This document shows, in pieces, positions 28,201 through 35,195 of a stretch of 64,000 nucleotides of DNA. The notes under the pieces are model-generated. The model was given only the letters and a program-made list of their open reading frames with translations, had not been told where the DNA came from and made no database searches. The stretch's first letter is position 1. Each line of letters begins with the position of its first letter. Source of the DNA: Alteromonas confluentis (GTDB lineage Bacteria; Pseudomonadota; Gammaproteobacteria; Enterobacterales; Alteromonadaceae); the NCBI RefSeq assembly GCF_001757105.1, contig NZ_MDHN01000041.1, forward strand, positions 375,164 through 439,163. Direction: 5' to 3'. The translations under genes were made by a program, and so were the position numbers.

Positions 28201-28253
28201 TGATGATTTCTCCGGCAGTGTATATATTTCTGAGGCAAATACAGGATAAGTAG
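25203..28253 (+). CDS. RND efflux pump permease (AcrB/MMPL superfamily)
   Basis: 1016 residues, the usual RND length. A first membrane helix (LIFLTLVLAIIGLIFSRAI) is followed by the first porter domain, a membrane block at ~335-490 and a second periplasmic loop, then a last membrane block at ~845-1010. TM4 carries GLIIDDAIVMIEHI, the proton-relay Asp pair of hydrophobe/amphiphile pumps rather than the DxxxDG pattern of heavy-metal pumps. It is translationally coupled to its adaptor and co-transcribed with the Omp85-like gene. The shared regulator box with eptA suggests export of cationic peptides, bile-like amphiphiles or lipids, but the substrate is not readable. Confidence 0.93.
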   Translation: MNNRIVHWSHNHKRSLIFLTLVLAIIGLIFSRAIPVSLFPQVNFPRIAVAIDVGDIPANQMVNNVTRPLEEAIRAVQGVQSLRSTSSRGSAEISVAFNWSQNMIEAEALVQGAISQIRDVLPPSLHYEIRRMDPTIFPVMALSLSSESASLTELRDIATFDIVPRVSAVQGLAKATVTGGTRAEYRIETDPDKLLALGLNQDDVSAAIAANNLLQSEGRIQQQYKLFLLMADAQLQTLDDIRNTVLRHRPGADITVADVAAVYRTVKPEWIKVSANGKNAVLVQLFQQPDGDTIHIAAQVDAMLDTIRQTLPADSELQVWYDQSLLVSQSAFSVGDAMITGVLLAAIVLFAFLRSFKTILIAILVVPVTLAVTILLLKATGLSFNIMTLGGMAAAIGLIIDDAIVMIEHIISCIRKNTESVRHSIFLAATEISKPLTGSSLATIIIFCPLAFLDGVTGAFFKALSLTMAFSLIVSFLISWLCIPLLAGSLFSENDAQADDSGPVTRCLLKWYQNGFHTLSRKPLLLLFAIAGLLCLSAVSYTKVGTGFMPTMDEGGFVLDYRANAGTSLEETDRQIRQLETLIRQTPEVESYSRRTGAGLGGGLSEANEGDFFIKLKPFPRAPVDEVMSKLRSQIASNLPGLEVELILLMEDLIGDLTSVPQPIEIKLYSDNTEALLSTAPKIAELISKTKGVVDINDGVTIAGDSFNFTINETKAAQFGVTRQWIAAQLGNLFEGTVATTINESLKSVDVRVWPALNHRQNVNSLENYWAVGTGGTPIPLAEVVSIKKIRGEPQITRENLKRMVAVTARIEGRDMGSTVTEIEKLLNIPGTLPDKMYYQMGGLYAQQQQSFTGLMYVFTAALAILFALILFLYEDILIAISIMGTSLLAVGCVFTGLWFTGTDLNITAMMGMTMILGIVTEVAVFFYSEYQAILTEKSDWKEALWQAGSNRLRPIMMTTLAAIMALAPLAFAMSTGSEMQQPLAIAIISGLLVQLPLVLMISPAVYIFLRQIQDK

Positions 28254-28261
28254 TGACAGTC

Positions 28262-28308
28262 CTCTGAACGTCAGAGATGAACTGCACGGTTTTGACAAAG
28301 TGCAGTTC
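28262..28308. terminator. Two consecutive hairpins between convergent pump and kinase genes
   Basis: CTCTGA-ACG-TCAGAG (28262-28276), then GAACTGCAC / GTGCAGTTC with a 12-base loop (28279-28308), between the pump stop and the sensor kinase stop. No T-run follows on either strand. The pair may be a weak or Rho-assisted convergent terminator. Confidence 0.45.
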
Positions 28309-28340
28309 TGTCCGCGTTTCGCGTCAGGTAATTCTGTTTT

Positions 28341-29768
28341 TTACATTTGTTGGGTGTTCCGTAACGTTAGCCGAAAGGCGATATCGCCCTCATCAGCACT
28401 CACCCTTATTCCGGCATCCACCGCTTTCAGGAGTGTTTTGACGATAGCCAGTCCGAGGCCAAAGTTTTCTGTCGAAGTACGGGCGGGATCGTGTTGCCAT
28501 AAAGGCTCGAACATCAATTGCAACTCTTCGTCGCTCACCGGTTTTTGCATGGTATTGCTTACCACAATATCCAGAGTATCACCGGTAAGCTTTTCAATAT
28601 TACAAGTCACCTTCGAGTCAGTCGGACTGTACTGTAATGCGTTAGCTATCAGGTTGGTAAACACGGACTCCAGCGCAAATAAATTGCTTTTCACGGTTGC
28701 GTCAGTAGCTTCGTCAATGACCAGATGTACCCTTCCACTTCCCTCAGAATCAATCACTTTTGTAAGCAGATCGCAAACATCGATGATGTCTGCACAAGCC
28801 AATTTCTGATTAGAGTATTTGTGCAGAAGCATTAGCCCTGAAATGATACTTTTCATTCTTAGACCAATCGTTAAGACATCGGGTTTAAAGTGAGCTTCTA
28901 ACTCTTCATCGCCCGGGAACCGGGTCGCTATTTCAGCCATGGTGATAAGTTCAGTCACGGGAGTTTTCAGTTCATGAGCAATATCAGACGTTAACCTTCT
29001 TTCCCGTTGATAGTGCTTACTGTTTTCTGCAATAAAGTAATTAAGGCTCTCCACCACGGGAAGTAATTCCTCAACCGGTACTTTCATTTGCATTGGTTCA
29101 GGTTTATCGATTAACCGCGTATTACGAATTTGACCTATGAAGGCATCCAAAGGTGTTAATGCATAAGCCACTGTGTTTTTCACGGTAAAGCGCACCGTTA
29201 ATGGAACAATGATGAGTGCCAGAATGAAAGCGGCGTCGATTAGCCAGAGTGAGTACTGCAATTGCTCTATAGATACTGCGTAGGCTAGTGTCATCGGTTT
29301 ACGCTCGCCTTTTTGCTTTGTGGCGAAATAAGCCTCTCTGTTTTCGGTATCTATTTGAGGAATGAATCGGGTGTAAGCTATACGCCCGTTCCTGCCATCT
29401 GGCAAAACGATATCTTCCAATACCGTTTCGCCTTCCTTAACAGCCTTAAATGGCAAGGCATTCATACTGTGCATGTGCAGTGTGGCTGACTTCTCGAACG
29501 TTTCTCCGTCGTACCATAATTGAAAATACTCAGGATCATTGGTGCCGGTAAATTCCGGATAGTATTCACCGGCGAACTCAAATTCGACGCCGGTCGTGTC
29601 TTCATCGACCAGCGTTTCTAACAGGCCAATTTTGTCATGTACCGCATGATTGAACTGACGTTCTACCCAACCATCCACGGCAATATCTGTAATTAACAGA
29701 GCGGCTACAATGAGTAAAGAAATAGCAACAGATAAGCGTCGGGTGAGTGTTTTTCGAATAGAGATCAT
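28341..29768 (-). CDS. Sensor histidine kinase (PmrB/QseC-like)
   Basis: 475 residues with two membrane helices: ~12-30 (LSVAISLLIVAALLITDIA) and ~176-195 (LIDAAFILALIIVPLTVRF). They enclose a ~145-residue periplasmic sensor region rich in acidic residues (EDTTGVEFEF, ETVLEDIVLPDG). The phospho-accepting His is His265 in SDIAHELKTPV. The ATPase domain shows the N box (FTNLIANALQYSP) and GLGLAIV. The ATG overlaps the regulator stop by 4 bp. The acidic sensor might bind cationic peptides or metals as in PmrB or PhoQ, which would suit the EptA target. A clear HAMP sequence is not seen. Gene name is left open because PmrB and QseC are hard to tell apart here. Confidence 0.88.
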   Translation of the reverse strand: MISIRKTLTRRLSVAISLLIVAALLITDIAVDGWVERQFNHAVHDKIGLLETLVDEDTTGVEFEFAGEYYPEFTGTNDPEYFQLWYDGETFEKSATLHMHSMNALPFKAVKEGETVLEDIVLPDGRNGRIAYTRFIPQIDTENREAYFATKQKGERKPMTLAYAVSIEQLQYSLWLIDAAFILALIIVPLTVRFTVKNTVAYALTPLDAFIGQIRNTRLIDKPEPMQMKVPVEELLPVVESLNYFIAENSKHYQRERRLTSDIAHELKTPVTELITMAEIATRFPGDEELEAHFKPDVLTIGLRMKSIISGLMLLHKYSNQKLACADIIDVCDLLTKVIDSEGSGRVHLVIDEATDATVKSNLFALESVFTNLIANALQYSPTDSKVTCNIEKLTGDTLDIVVSNTMQKPVSDEELQLMFEPLWQHDPARTSTENFGLGLAIVKTLLKAVDAGIRVSADEGDIAFRLTLRNTQQM

Positions 29769-30442
29769 AGTTCCTCTGCGACCATATAGCCGAACCCCCG
29801 CTTATTTTTAACCGGTAATTCGCCGCCCAGTTTACGCACTTTCTTTCTTACCGCAGACAAATGGGCTTCAATGGCATTTTTAGACACCATGTCATAGCTC
29901 CCGGCAATAGACTCACTCAGGCGCTCTGATGTCACTATGCGGTTTTTATTGTGAAACAAGCACTCCACAATCCGGTATTCGTTGGGGGTCAGGTCTACCG
30001 GCGTTTGATTCAGCAGTAAAAGCTTACTTTGCAGATCTAACGTAAAGTCTCCCACCACCACTTTGTCATCACTGTGAACCAGCTTTCCCCGACGCATCAG
30101 GTTAACCATACGGGCACATAATTCATCGAAGGAAAACGGCTTTGCCAGATAATCATCCGCACCGGCAATGATACCGTTAACTTTATCGTCAGGTTCAGAG
30201 CGGGCCGACAAGATTATTACCCGGGTATCGATGTTTTTCTTCCTTAATACCGTCAGAATTTCCATACCATCAAGGTGAGGCAACATAAGATCAAGGATCA
30301 CAATGTCGTATTCACCCAGAAGCGCCATGTTCAGCCCATCCGTACCGGTAGCAGCGTTGTCCACGGCATAACCTAACTTTTTAAGTCCGATGGTGATATT
30401 TCGTCTGAGCGCATCGGAATCTTCAATCAGCAATACTCTCAT
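29765..30442 (-). CDS. OmpR/PhoB family response regulator (PmrA/QseB-like)
   Basis: 225 residues from ATG 30442, which has AGAGG 6 nt upstream. A TTG two codons earlier is less likely. The receiver domain has the acidic pair in LLIEDSD, the phospho-accepting Asp51 in VILDLMLP and the K in LAKPFSFDE. The C-terminal winged helix ends KVRKLGGELPVKNKRGFGYM. It forms a two-gene operon with the sensor kinase. Its promoter carries a CTTCAG-N5-CTTAAG box, so it is probably autoregulated. The same box occurs at the eptA, TolC and Omp85-RND promoters. Confidence 0.9.
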   Translation of the reverse strand: MRVLLIEDSDALRRNITIGLKKLGYAVDNAATGTDGLNMALLGEYDIVILDLMLPHLDGMEILTVLRKKNIDTRVIILSARSEPDDKVNGIIAGADDYLAKPFSFDELCARMVNLMRRGKLVHSDDKVVVGDFTLDLQSKLLLLNQTPVDLTPNEYRIVECLFHNKNRIVTSERLSESIAGSYDMVSKNAIEAHLSAVRKKVRKLGGELPVKNKRGFGYMVAEEL

Positions 30443-30473
30443 CGCCAACCTCTTTTAAAATCAAAATCGTCGA

Positions 30474-30506
30474 AGTATATACCAGAAAACTTAAGATTAG
30501 CTGAAG
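30474..30506 (-). promoter_or_regulatory. PmrA-like box and -10 of the two-component operon
   Basis: On the minus strand: CTTCAG (30506-30501), 5 bases, CTTAAG (30495-30490), 10 bases, then TATACT (30479-30474), a good -10. Transcription would start about 25 bases before ATG 30442. Supports autoregulation. Confidence 0.75.
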
Positions 30507-30571
30507 ATGTAACTCTTTGCTTTTTATGCACATATTTATTTGTATTACGCCCCCCGGAACAATCAGTTTGT

Positions 30572-30604
30572 CTTAAGACATTCTTAAGGATCCAGCCCTA
30601 AGAT
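30572..30604 (+). promoter_or_regulatory. PmrA-like box and -10 of eptA-dgkA
   Basis: Perfect CTTAAG-ACATT-CTTAAG (30572-30588), 10 bases, then TAAGAT (30599-30604). It matches the known PmrA box layout (two YTTAAK hexamers, 5-base spacer) ahead of lipid A modification genes in enterobacteria. Confidence 0.8.
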
Positions 30605-30637
30605 GCAGCGAAATAAGATTAACCCGGTCCCGACAGG

Positions 30638-32242
30638 ATGCGTATTTTCGCTTTACTAAAATTCAGGCTGACCCCGGCACAAACGCTTGTGTCTTCCTGC
30701 TTGCTCATTACCCTGCTTTTTAATGCTCCCTTTTTGAGCACTGTATGGCAAGCCGTATCGCCTGACAGCGTGAAGGATTATGCGTTTCTGGCAACGGTAC
30801 CTGTGTTGCTGTTCAGCCTGCTCATACTTTTTACTACTCTGAGCGGGGGATTAATTTTTCCGCGGATGATTTCCGCGTTACACATCATTATTGCGTCACT
30901 GATATTTTACGGCATGACAGCATACGGCCTGCTGTTCGATAAAAGCATGATTCAAAACCTGATAGAAACGAATTCAGGAGAAGCATTTTCTTATCTCAAC
31001 GCGAGCTTTGTCTTGTTCTTCTGTGTACTGGGCATTTTGCCTGTATTCGCACTGTGTAATATGGAAATCAAAACGGCGTTCAGTAAAAGTATTAAGCATA
31101 TTCTTATGATTAATGGCATTGCTATTGTGGCAATTGCACTTATCGCAGCACTTTTTTACAAAGATTATGCGGCAGTTGGCAGAAACAACCGGAACATCAT
31201 CAAACAAATTACGCCCCTCGCTTTCTACGATGCTGGCTACAAATACTTGCGCGATAATTATTTATCCCCCCCTTTGCCATATCGTATTTTAGACAGCCAC
31301 CCCACCCTTGCTGAAAGCAACCGGGACTTACCCGACACTATCGTCATGGTGGTGGGCGAAACAGCCAGAGCCGATCGCTTTAGTCTGAATGGCTACAGTA
31401 AAAATACTAACCCACTGTTGTCAGATGAGAAGGTGGTCAGTTTTACTCAGGTTACTTCCTGCGGCACAGCAACTGCCGTAAGCGTACCCTGTATGTTTTC
31501 CCGTTTAAGCCGGGACAACTATGACAGCCGTATAGCTCATAGCCAGGACAATGTGCTGGATATCATTCATCGAGCCGGTTATTCAGTGACATGGATTGAT
31601 AATAACAGCACCTGCAAAGGGGTTTGCAGCCGCATTAAAACAATCCCTTACGACCCGGCGCGGGATGAACGTTTCTGCGACGGCGATTATTGTCTGGATG
31701 CAATATTGCTTAACCAACTTAAAGAAACGCTTAAACAAAACACACAGAAGAAGCGCTTGATTGTCTTACATATGATCGGGTCCCACGGACCGACTTACTA
31801 TCGCCGGTATCCAGGTGATTTCAAAGGCTTTACCCCTGACTGTCCGAGGAGCGATATTCAAAATTGCGACATGACGCAGTTATCGAATACCTACGACAAT
31901 ACCATTTTATATACCGACTTCGTTTTAAGCCACATTATCGAACAGCTTAAAACCGTGGAAAACGCACAGTTGCTTTACCTGTCTGATCATGGTGAATCGT
32001 TGGGAGAAAAAGGCTTATACCTTCACGGTTTTCCTTACAGTTTAGCGCCGGAAGAGCAAACCCACGTCCCTATGCTTTACTGGCGAAACGGCGACGATAT
32101 GACGGCTAAGATAAGTTGCGCGAAATCACTGAAAGATCGACCGTATTCTCAGGATAATTTGTATGACACGCTGTTAGGACTTACAGGCGTAGTCAGCACT
32201 ACCTACCAACCAGAACAGGATATATTCGCCTCATGCCAGTAA
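30638..32242 (+). CDS. eptA: Lipid A phosphoethanolamine transferase
   Basis: 534 residues. Five N-terminal membrane helices (about residues 15-165) are followed by a periplasmic sulfatase-fold domain. Active-site parts shared with EptA and MCR enzymes: GETARADRFSLNGY (metal Glu), SCGTATAVSVPCMFS (catalytic Thr), MIGSHGPTY and SDHGESLGE (metal Asp-His). Paired cysteines typical for these enzymes are present (CKGVC, CDGDYC). It adds phosphoethanolamine to lipid A phosphates and so lowers binding of cationic peptides such as polymyxins. It overlaps dgkA by 10 bp. The promoter has a perfect PmrA-like box, divergent from the two-component genes. Confidence 0.94.
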   Translation: MRIFALLKFRLTPAQTLVSSCLLITLLFNAPFLSTVWQAVSPDSVKDYAFLATVPVLLFSLLILFTTLSGGLIFPRMISALHIIIASLIFYGMTAYGLLFDKSMIQNLIETNSGEAFSYLNASFVLFFCVLGILPVFALCNMEIKTAFSKSIKHILMINGIAIVAIALIAALFYKDYAAVGRNNRNIIKQITPLAFYDAGYKYLRDNYLSPPLPYRILDSHPTLAESNRDLPDTIVMVVGETARADRFSLNGYSKNTNPLLSDEKVVSFTQVTSCGTATAVSVPCMFSRLSRDNYDSRIAHSQDNVLDIIHRAGYSVTWIDNNSTCKGVCSRIKTIPYDPARDERFCDGDYCLDAILLNQLKETLKQNTQKKRLIVLHMIGSHGPTYYRRYPGDFKGFTPDCPRSDIQNCDMTQLSNTYDNTILYTDFVLSHIIEQLKTVENAQLLYLSDHGESLGEKGLYLHGFPYSLAPEEQTHVPMLYWRNGDDMTAKISCAKSLKDRPYSQDNLYDTLLGLTGVVSTTYQPEQDIFASCQ

Positions 32243-32640
32243 ATAAATCTACCAGTAATGTTATTTACTTCAATAACACGAAAAAGCCAGGCGGTATACG
32301 CCGCATCATACTTGCGGCCGGTCACTCCTTGCGGGCTTTTAAATGGCTTGCGGCAAACGAGGCTGCATTCAGACAAGAACTACTGCTTCTGGCAGGCGCG
32401 CTTATTATACTGGCAGTATGGGACATTCCGATTCAGCAAAAAGGTTTATTACTGATTTCAGTCCTGTTCGTCATGTTTGCGGAGATTATTAATACCGCCA
32501 TTGAGGTCACCATTGACCGTATCGGACTGGAGTTACACCCCATGTCGGGACTTGCAAAAGATCTCGCTTCAGCAGCCGTCATGGTTGCTATTGCTATGGC
32601 TGCTGTTGCGTGGGGTGTAACGCTTATTGGCTGGATATGA
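32233..32640 (+). CDS. dgkA: Diacylglycerol kinase
   Basis: 135 residues with three membrane helices. Conserved DgkA parts: RAFKWLAANEAAFRQEL with the active-site Glu, and MFAEIINTAIEVTIDRI with the metal-binding Glu. It phosphorylates diacylglycerol left when EptA takes the phosphoethanolamine head group from phosphatidylethanolamine, which explains the eptA-dgkA coupling (10-bp overlap). An inverted repeat at its stop (ATTGGCTG / CAGCCAAT, 32626-32652) may help end transcription against the convergent gene. Confidence 0.95.
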   Translation: MPVNKSTSNVIYFNNTKKPGGIRRIILAAGHSLRAFKWLAANEAAFRQELLLLAGALIILAVWDIPIQQKGLLLISVLFVMFAEIINTAIEVTIDRIGLELHPMSGLAKDLASAAVMVAIAMAAVAWGVTLIGWI

Positions 32641-32652
32641 TATTCAGCCAAT
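32626..32652. terminator. Hairpin at the convergent dgkA / cti ends
   Basis: ATTGGCTG / CAGCCAAT arms around an AT-rich core, overlapping the dgkA stop. There is no strong T-run, so it is only a possible convergent terminator. Confidence 0.4.
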
Positions 32653-32656
32653 CGCT

Positions 32657-35035
32657 TTATCTGTCTTCCAACCGGTTATAATCCAGCAGTCCACCTTCAA
32701 TGGGGTAACGGCTTAGCGCCCACTGAATCACTTCATCGCTAAATTGCCAGAACGCCGGATTGGTTCGTCTTACGCCATAGTCGGTGATAAACGCTTCGTA
32801 ATCGGATTCCGATTTAATCCGTTTTACTTTCGCTACCATGTTCTGCACCTCTGACGCATTTATCTGCCAGAACACATCGGGATAGCTCCCTAATAAACCT
32901 TGTACCAAGGTAACCGAATCTTGGCCGTAGTTACGGTTTTCGTCTTCCTCAAACAAACTACTGACATTGTAATGCGCGCTATTTCGTAACAGGGTGAACA
33001 TTTCAGGTTCACCTTCGCCGTTGTCCGGACGAACCATTAGCATAGTAATTTCTGGCAAGATAGTGGCTTGCTCCGGTGACAACGTATCCAGACTCCCTAA
33101 AAGCGCCAGTTGGTCGTCTGACAGCCAGTTACTGCGAAGGCTACTGCTTTTAGGCTGCACGTTTTCAAGGGCTTGTTTCAGCATGCTATAGAGCTCGGAT
33201 TTGGGGTTATCGGAGGAATACTCGATACCGGTATCCTGTTCAAAGCTATTGATGTCGCCTTCGATGAAATCAGTCAGCTCCGGCCCCGCCTGCTGGTACC
33301 ATTCCGACAGTTGTTGATGACGGGTTTGTGGTGGTAACAACGCCAGAAAGTTCGACTCACCCTCCATACGGAGAAAGTCCATATACAAGCGGGTCATCAG
33401 CTGATGACCGTAGTTCCCATACACATCAAAACCGGCCACCAGCAGGTAATGAATTCGCTCGAGCAGGGCATAGTCAATAACCCAGGCCGTCTTTGTGGGC
33501 TCGCCCACCAGCCCTTTCGCCACCGTGGCATTGTCGAAATGTCGGAATACGGTTAGGGTGGCATTGGTGTTATTGCCATCCCCGTCCCAGATACTCTTAA
33601 GGCTTAAATGCTGACCCTGCCGGAAGGTATCGTTCATAAAATCGGTGCGGGCGCGAAGATAATCGCCCTGATGCTCAGCGTATTTGACCCAGCTTACGGC
33701 CAACGCAGTCGACTCCTGCTCTGCTGGCAGGTGTAAGTTTTCTTTTTGCGACGCATAGAAGCGATTCAACTTTTCAGACGTTGCTACTTCGGGATCAACA
33801 AAGAATACCCAGAAGCGGTCGTTAATTACGTTAAGTGCCACCTGACCACGACACACTGGCCCTTTGATGTAACCCATAATGGTATTCTGCGCGCGCTCCA
33901 GCATAAAACGGTAGCGGGTGTTAACCGGCATTAAGGTAAAGGCGGTAAGCGGGTTCGCGGCCACTTCAGGTTTATAAGAAGGCAACTCAGGCACATCAAA
34001 TTCGGCCTCGACAAACCATGCATTCCATTTCGCCATAAGGTCGTCATTGATTGCGTACGGCTGATGCGTTTTACTCACGATAGTCGACGTGACAGGCTGC
34101 AGGCGATACCACACTCTGTCCGTGCCAGGGTGATCGAAGGGGCGGCGGGTTGCCACCACATCCAGCGGCTCACCGGGCGGTGTTAGCGAACGTACCAGAT
34201 TAAAAAACTGTGGCGTCACGCCTTCTTCAGAAAGCGCTTCGAAGTAAAGGTGCGACGTAAACAGGTGCTCGTAGATATAGCGGGCAGAAAGCTGCGCTTT
34301 ATTCGAGTTGCCATTCAGCCAGGCTTCGAATTTATCGGCACGCTTCAACAGTGCATCAGGCAAAGGTTGAGCTTTGGGTAAGGGTGCGCCATTGTGTAGC
34401 CAGCGCATCAACGTTTGCTGCTCTTCGTTGGTCAGTCCTGGCAGCGCGTAGGGCATGCCGCCTAACGGTTGCTCGGCAATGTAACTCCCCATTTCATCCA
34501 ACGTGGGACACTGCTGCGGGCGGTTCAGACTAATATCAAAACCTTCGCCTAAGTGAGTCGTTTCGGGTAGCGGATTGGCCTGTTTTAACAATAGCATTTG
34601 CGCCAGCACGGAAGATTGCGTAGGCGGTGGCGAATCTTCAGTTTCCACGGTTTCGGGCAACACGGTGAAGAAATCCCGCTGGCGCCATTCATCCACATTC
34701 TGCGCGTCGATGAACAATCGGTTTGGCGTGGCCGCCGTTAGCCTTGTGCCCTGATACACTTTCTCTTTATTGGCACCTCGGGCAAGCCCTTCAGCGGAGG
34801 ACATTTTTAACTGGCAAGGGGCATCGTAACAGGCATGACAAACCACACAGCGTTGGGTTAAAACAGGCTCTACGTGTTGATCAAAAAAACCAGCAGACAA
34901 TGGCTTCATTGACTCTGACGTTGTGGAATCGTTTAATAGCGGCGCCTCTTGTGGTTCCCACTGCCAAATGGCTACGGCAATAACCAATCCGAGAATAGCC
35001 AACAGCCCAGCTTTCCACCCACCCAATTTCATCAT
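32657..35035 (-). CDS. cti: Fatty acid cis/trans isomerase
   Basis: 792 residues with an N-terminal signal/anchor (KAGLLAILGLVIAVAIW) and the diagnostic cytochrome-like site RCVVCHACYDAPCQLKMSS near residue 62. Cti is a periplasmic heme protein that converts cis-unsaturated acyl chains of membrane phospholipids to trans, which stiffens the membrane under solvent, heat or toxic stress. Length fits the family (about 760-790). It lies downstream of a TonB receptor, from which a good terminator separates it. It faces dgkA, so two envelope-lipid functions lie side by side. Confidence 0.93.
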   Translation of the reverse strand: MMKLGGWKAGLLAILGLVIAVAIWQWEPQEAPLLNDSTTSESMKPLSAGFFDQHVEPVLTQRCVVCHACYDAPCQLKMSSAEGLARGANKEKVYQGTRLTAATPNRLFIDAQNVDEWRQRDFFTVLPETVETEDSPPPTQSSVLAQMLLLKQANPLPETTHLGEGFDISLNRPQQCPTLDEMGSYIAEQPLGGMPYALPGLTNEEQQTLMRWLHNGAPLPKAQPLPDALLKRADKFEAWLNGNSNKAQLSARYIYEHLFTSHLYFEALSEEGVTPQFFNLVRSLTPPGEPLDVVATRRPFDHPGTDRVWYRLQPVTSTIVSKTHQPYAINDDLMAKWNAWFVEAEFDVPELPSYKPEVAANPLTAFTLMPVNTRYRFMLERAQNTIMGYIKGPVCRGQVALNVINDRFWVFFVDPEVATSEKLNRFYASQKENLHLPAEQESTALAVSWVKYAEHQGDYLRARTDFMNDTFRQGQHLSLKSIWDGDGNNTNATLTVFRHFDNATVAKGLVGEPTKTAWVIDYALLERIHYLLVAGFDVYGNYGHQLMTRLYMDFLRMEGESNFLALLPPQTRHQQLSEWYQQAGPELTDFIEGDINSFEQDTGIEYSSDNPKSELYSMLKQALENVQPKSSSLRSNWLSDDQLALLGSLDTLSPEQATILPEITMLMVRPDNGEGEPEMFTLLRNSAHYNVSSLFEEDENRNYGQDSVTLVQGLLGSYPDVFWQINASEVQNMVAKVKRIKSESDYEAFITDYGVRRTNPAFWQFSDEVIQWALSRYPIEGGLLDYNRLEDR

Positions 35036-35121
35036 TCACCTGTTTCCTTCAAAAACCGGCGCCAGTCTACCATCAAGTGGTCGGGCCTTAATACACAAAA
35101 ACGCCTAAGAAAAATTCACAA

Positions 35122-35154
35122 TAAAAAAGGGCTGCGATGGTTTCCCATGCAGCC
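35122..35154 (-). terminator. Intrinsic terminator of the GH16-receptor unit
   Basis: On the minus strand: GGCTGC-ATGG-GAAA-CCAT-CGCAGCC followed by CTTTTTT. It sits about 40 bases after the receptor stop and upstream of cti. Confidence 0.88.
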
Positions 35155-35195
35155 TCAAGTCGTCAGGTTGCTCTTGTTATTAGTGTTATCAGCTA

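Noticed and set aside
21082..32640. Search for transposase or integrase at the borders of the AT-richer module
   Set aside because: No mobile-element gene, terminal inverted repeat or obvious direct repeat was found, so a mobile element is not called.
34229..34245. AAGCGCTT core resembling a LacI operator
   Set aside because: It is inside the cti coding sequence, lacks the flanking symmetry of the four promoter sites and is far from a promoter.
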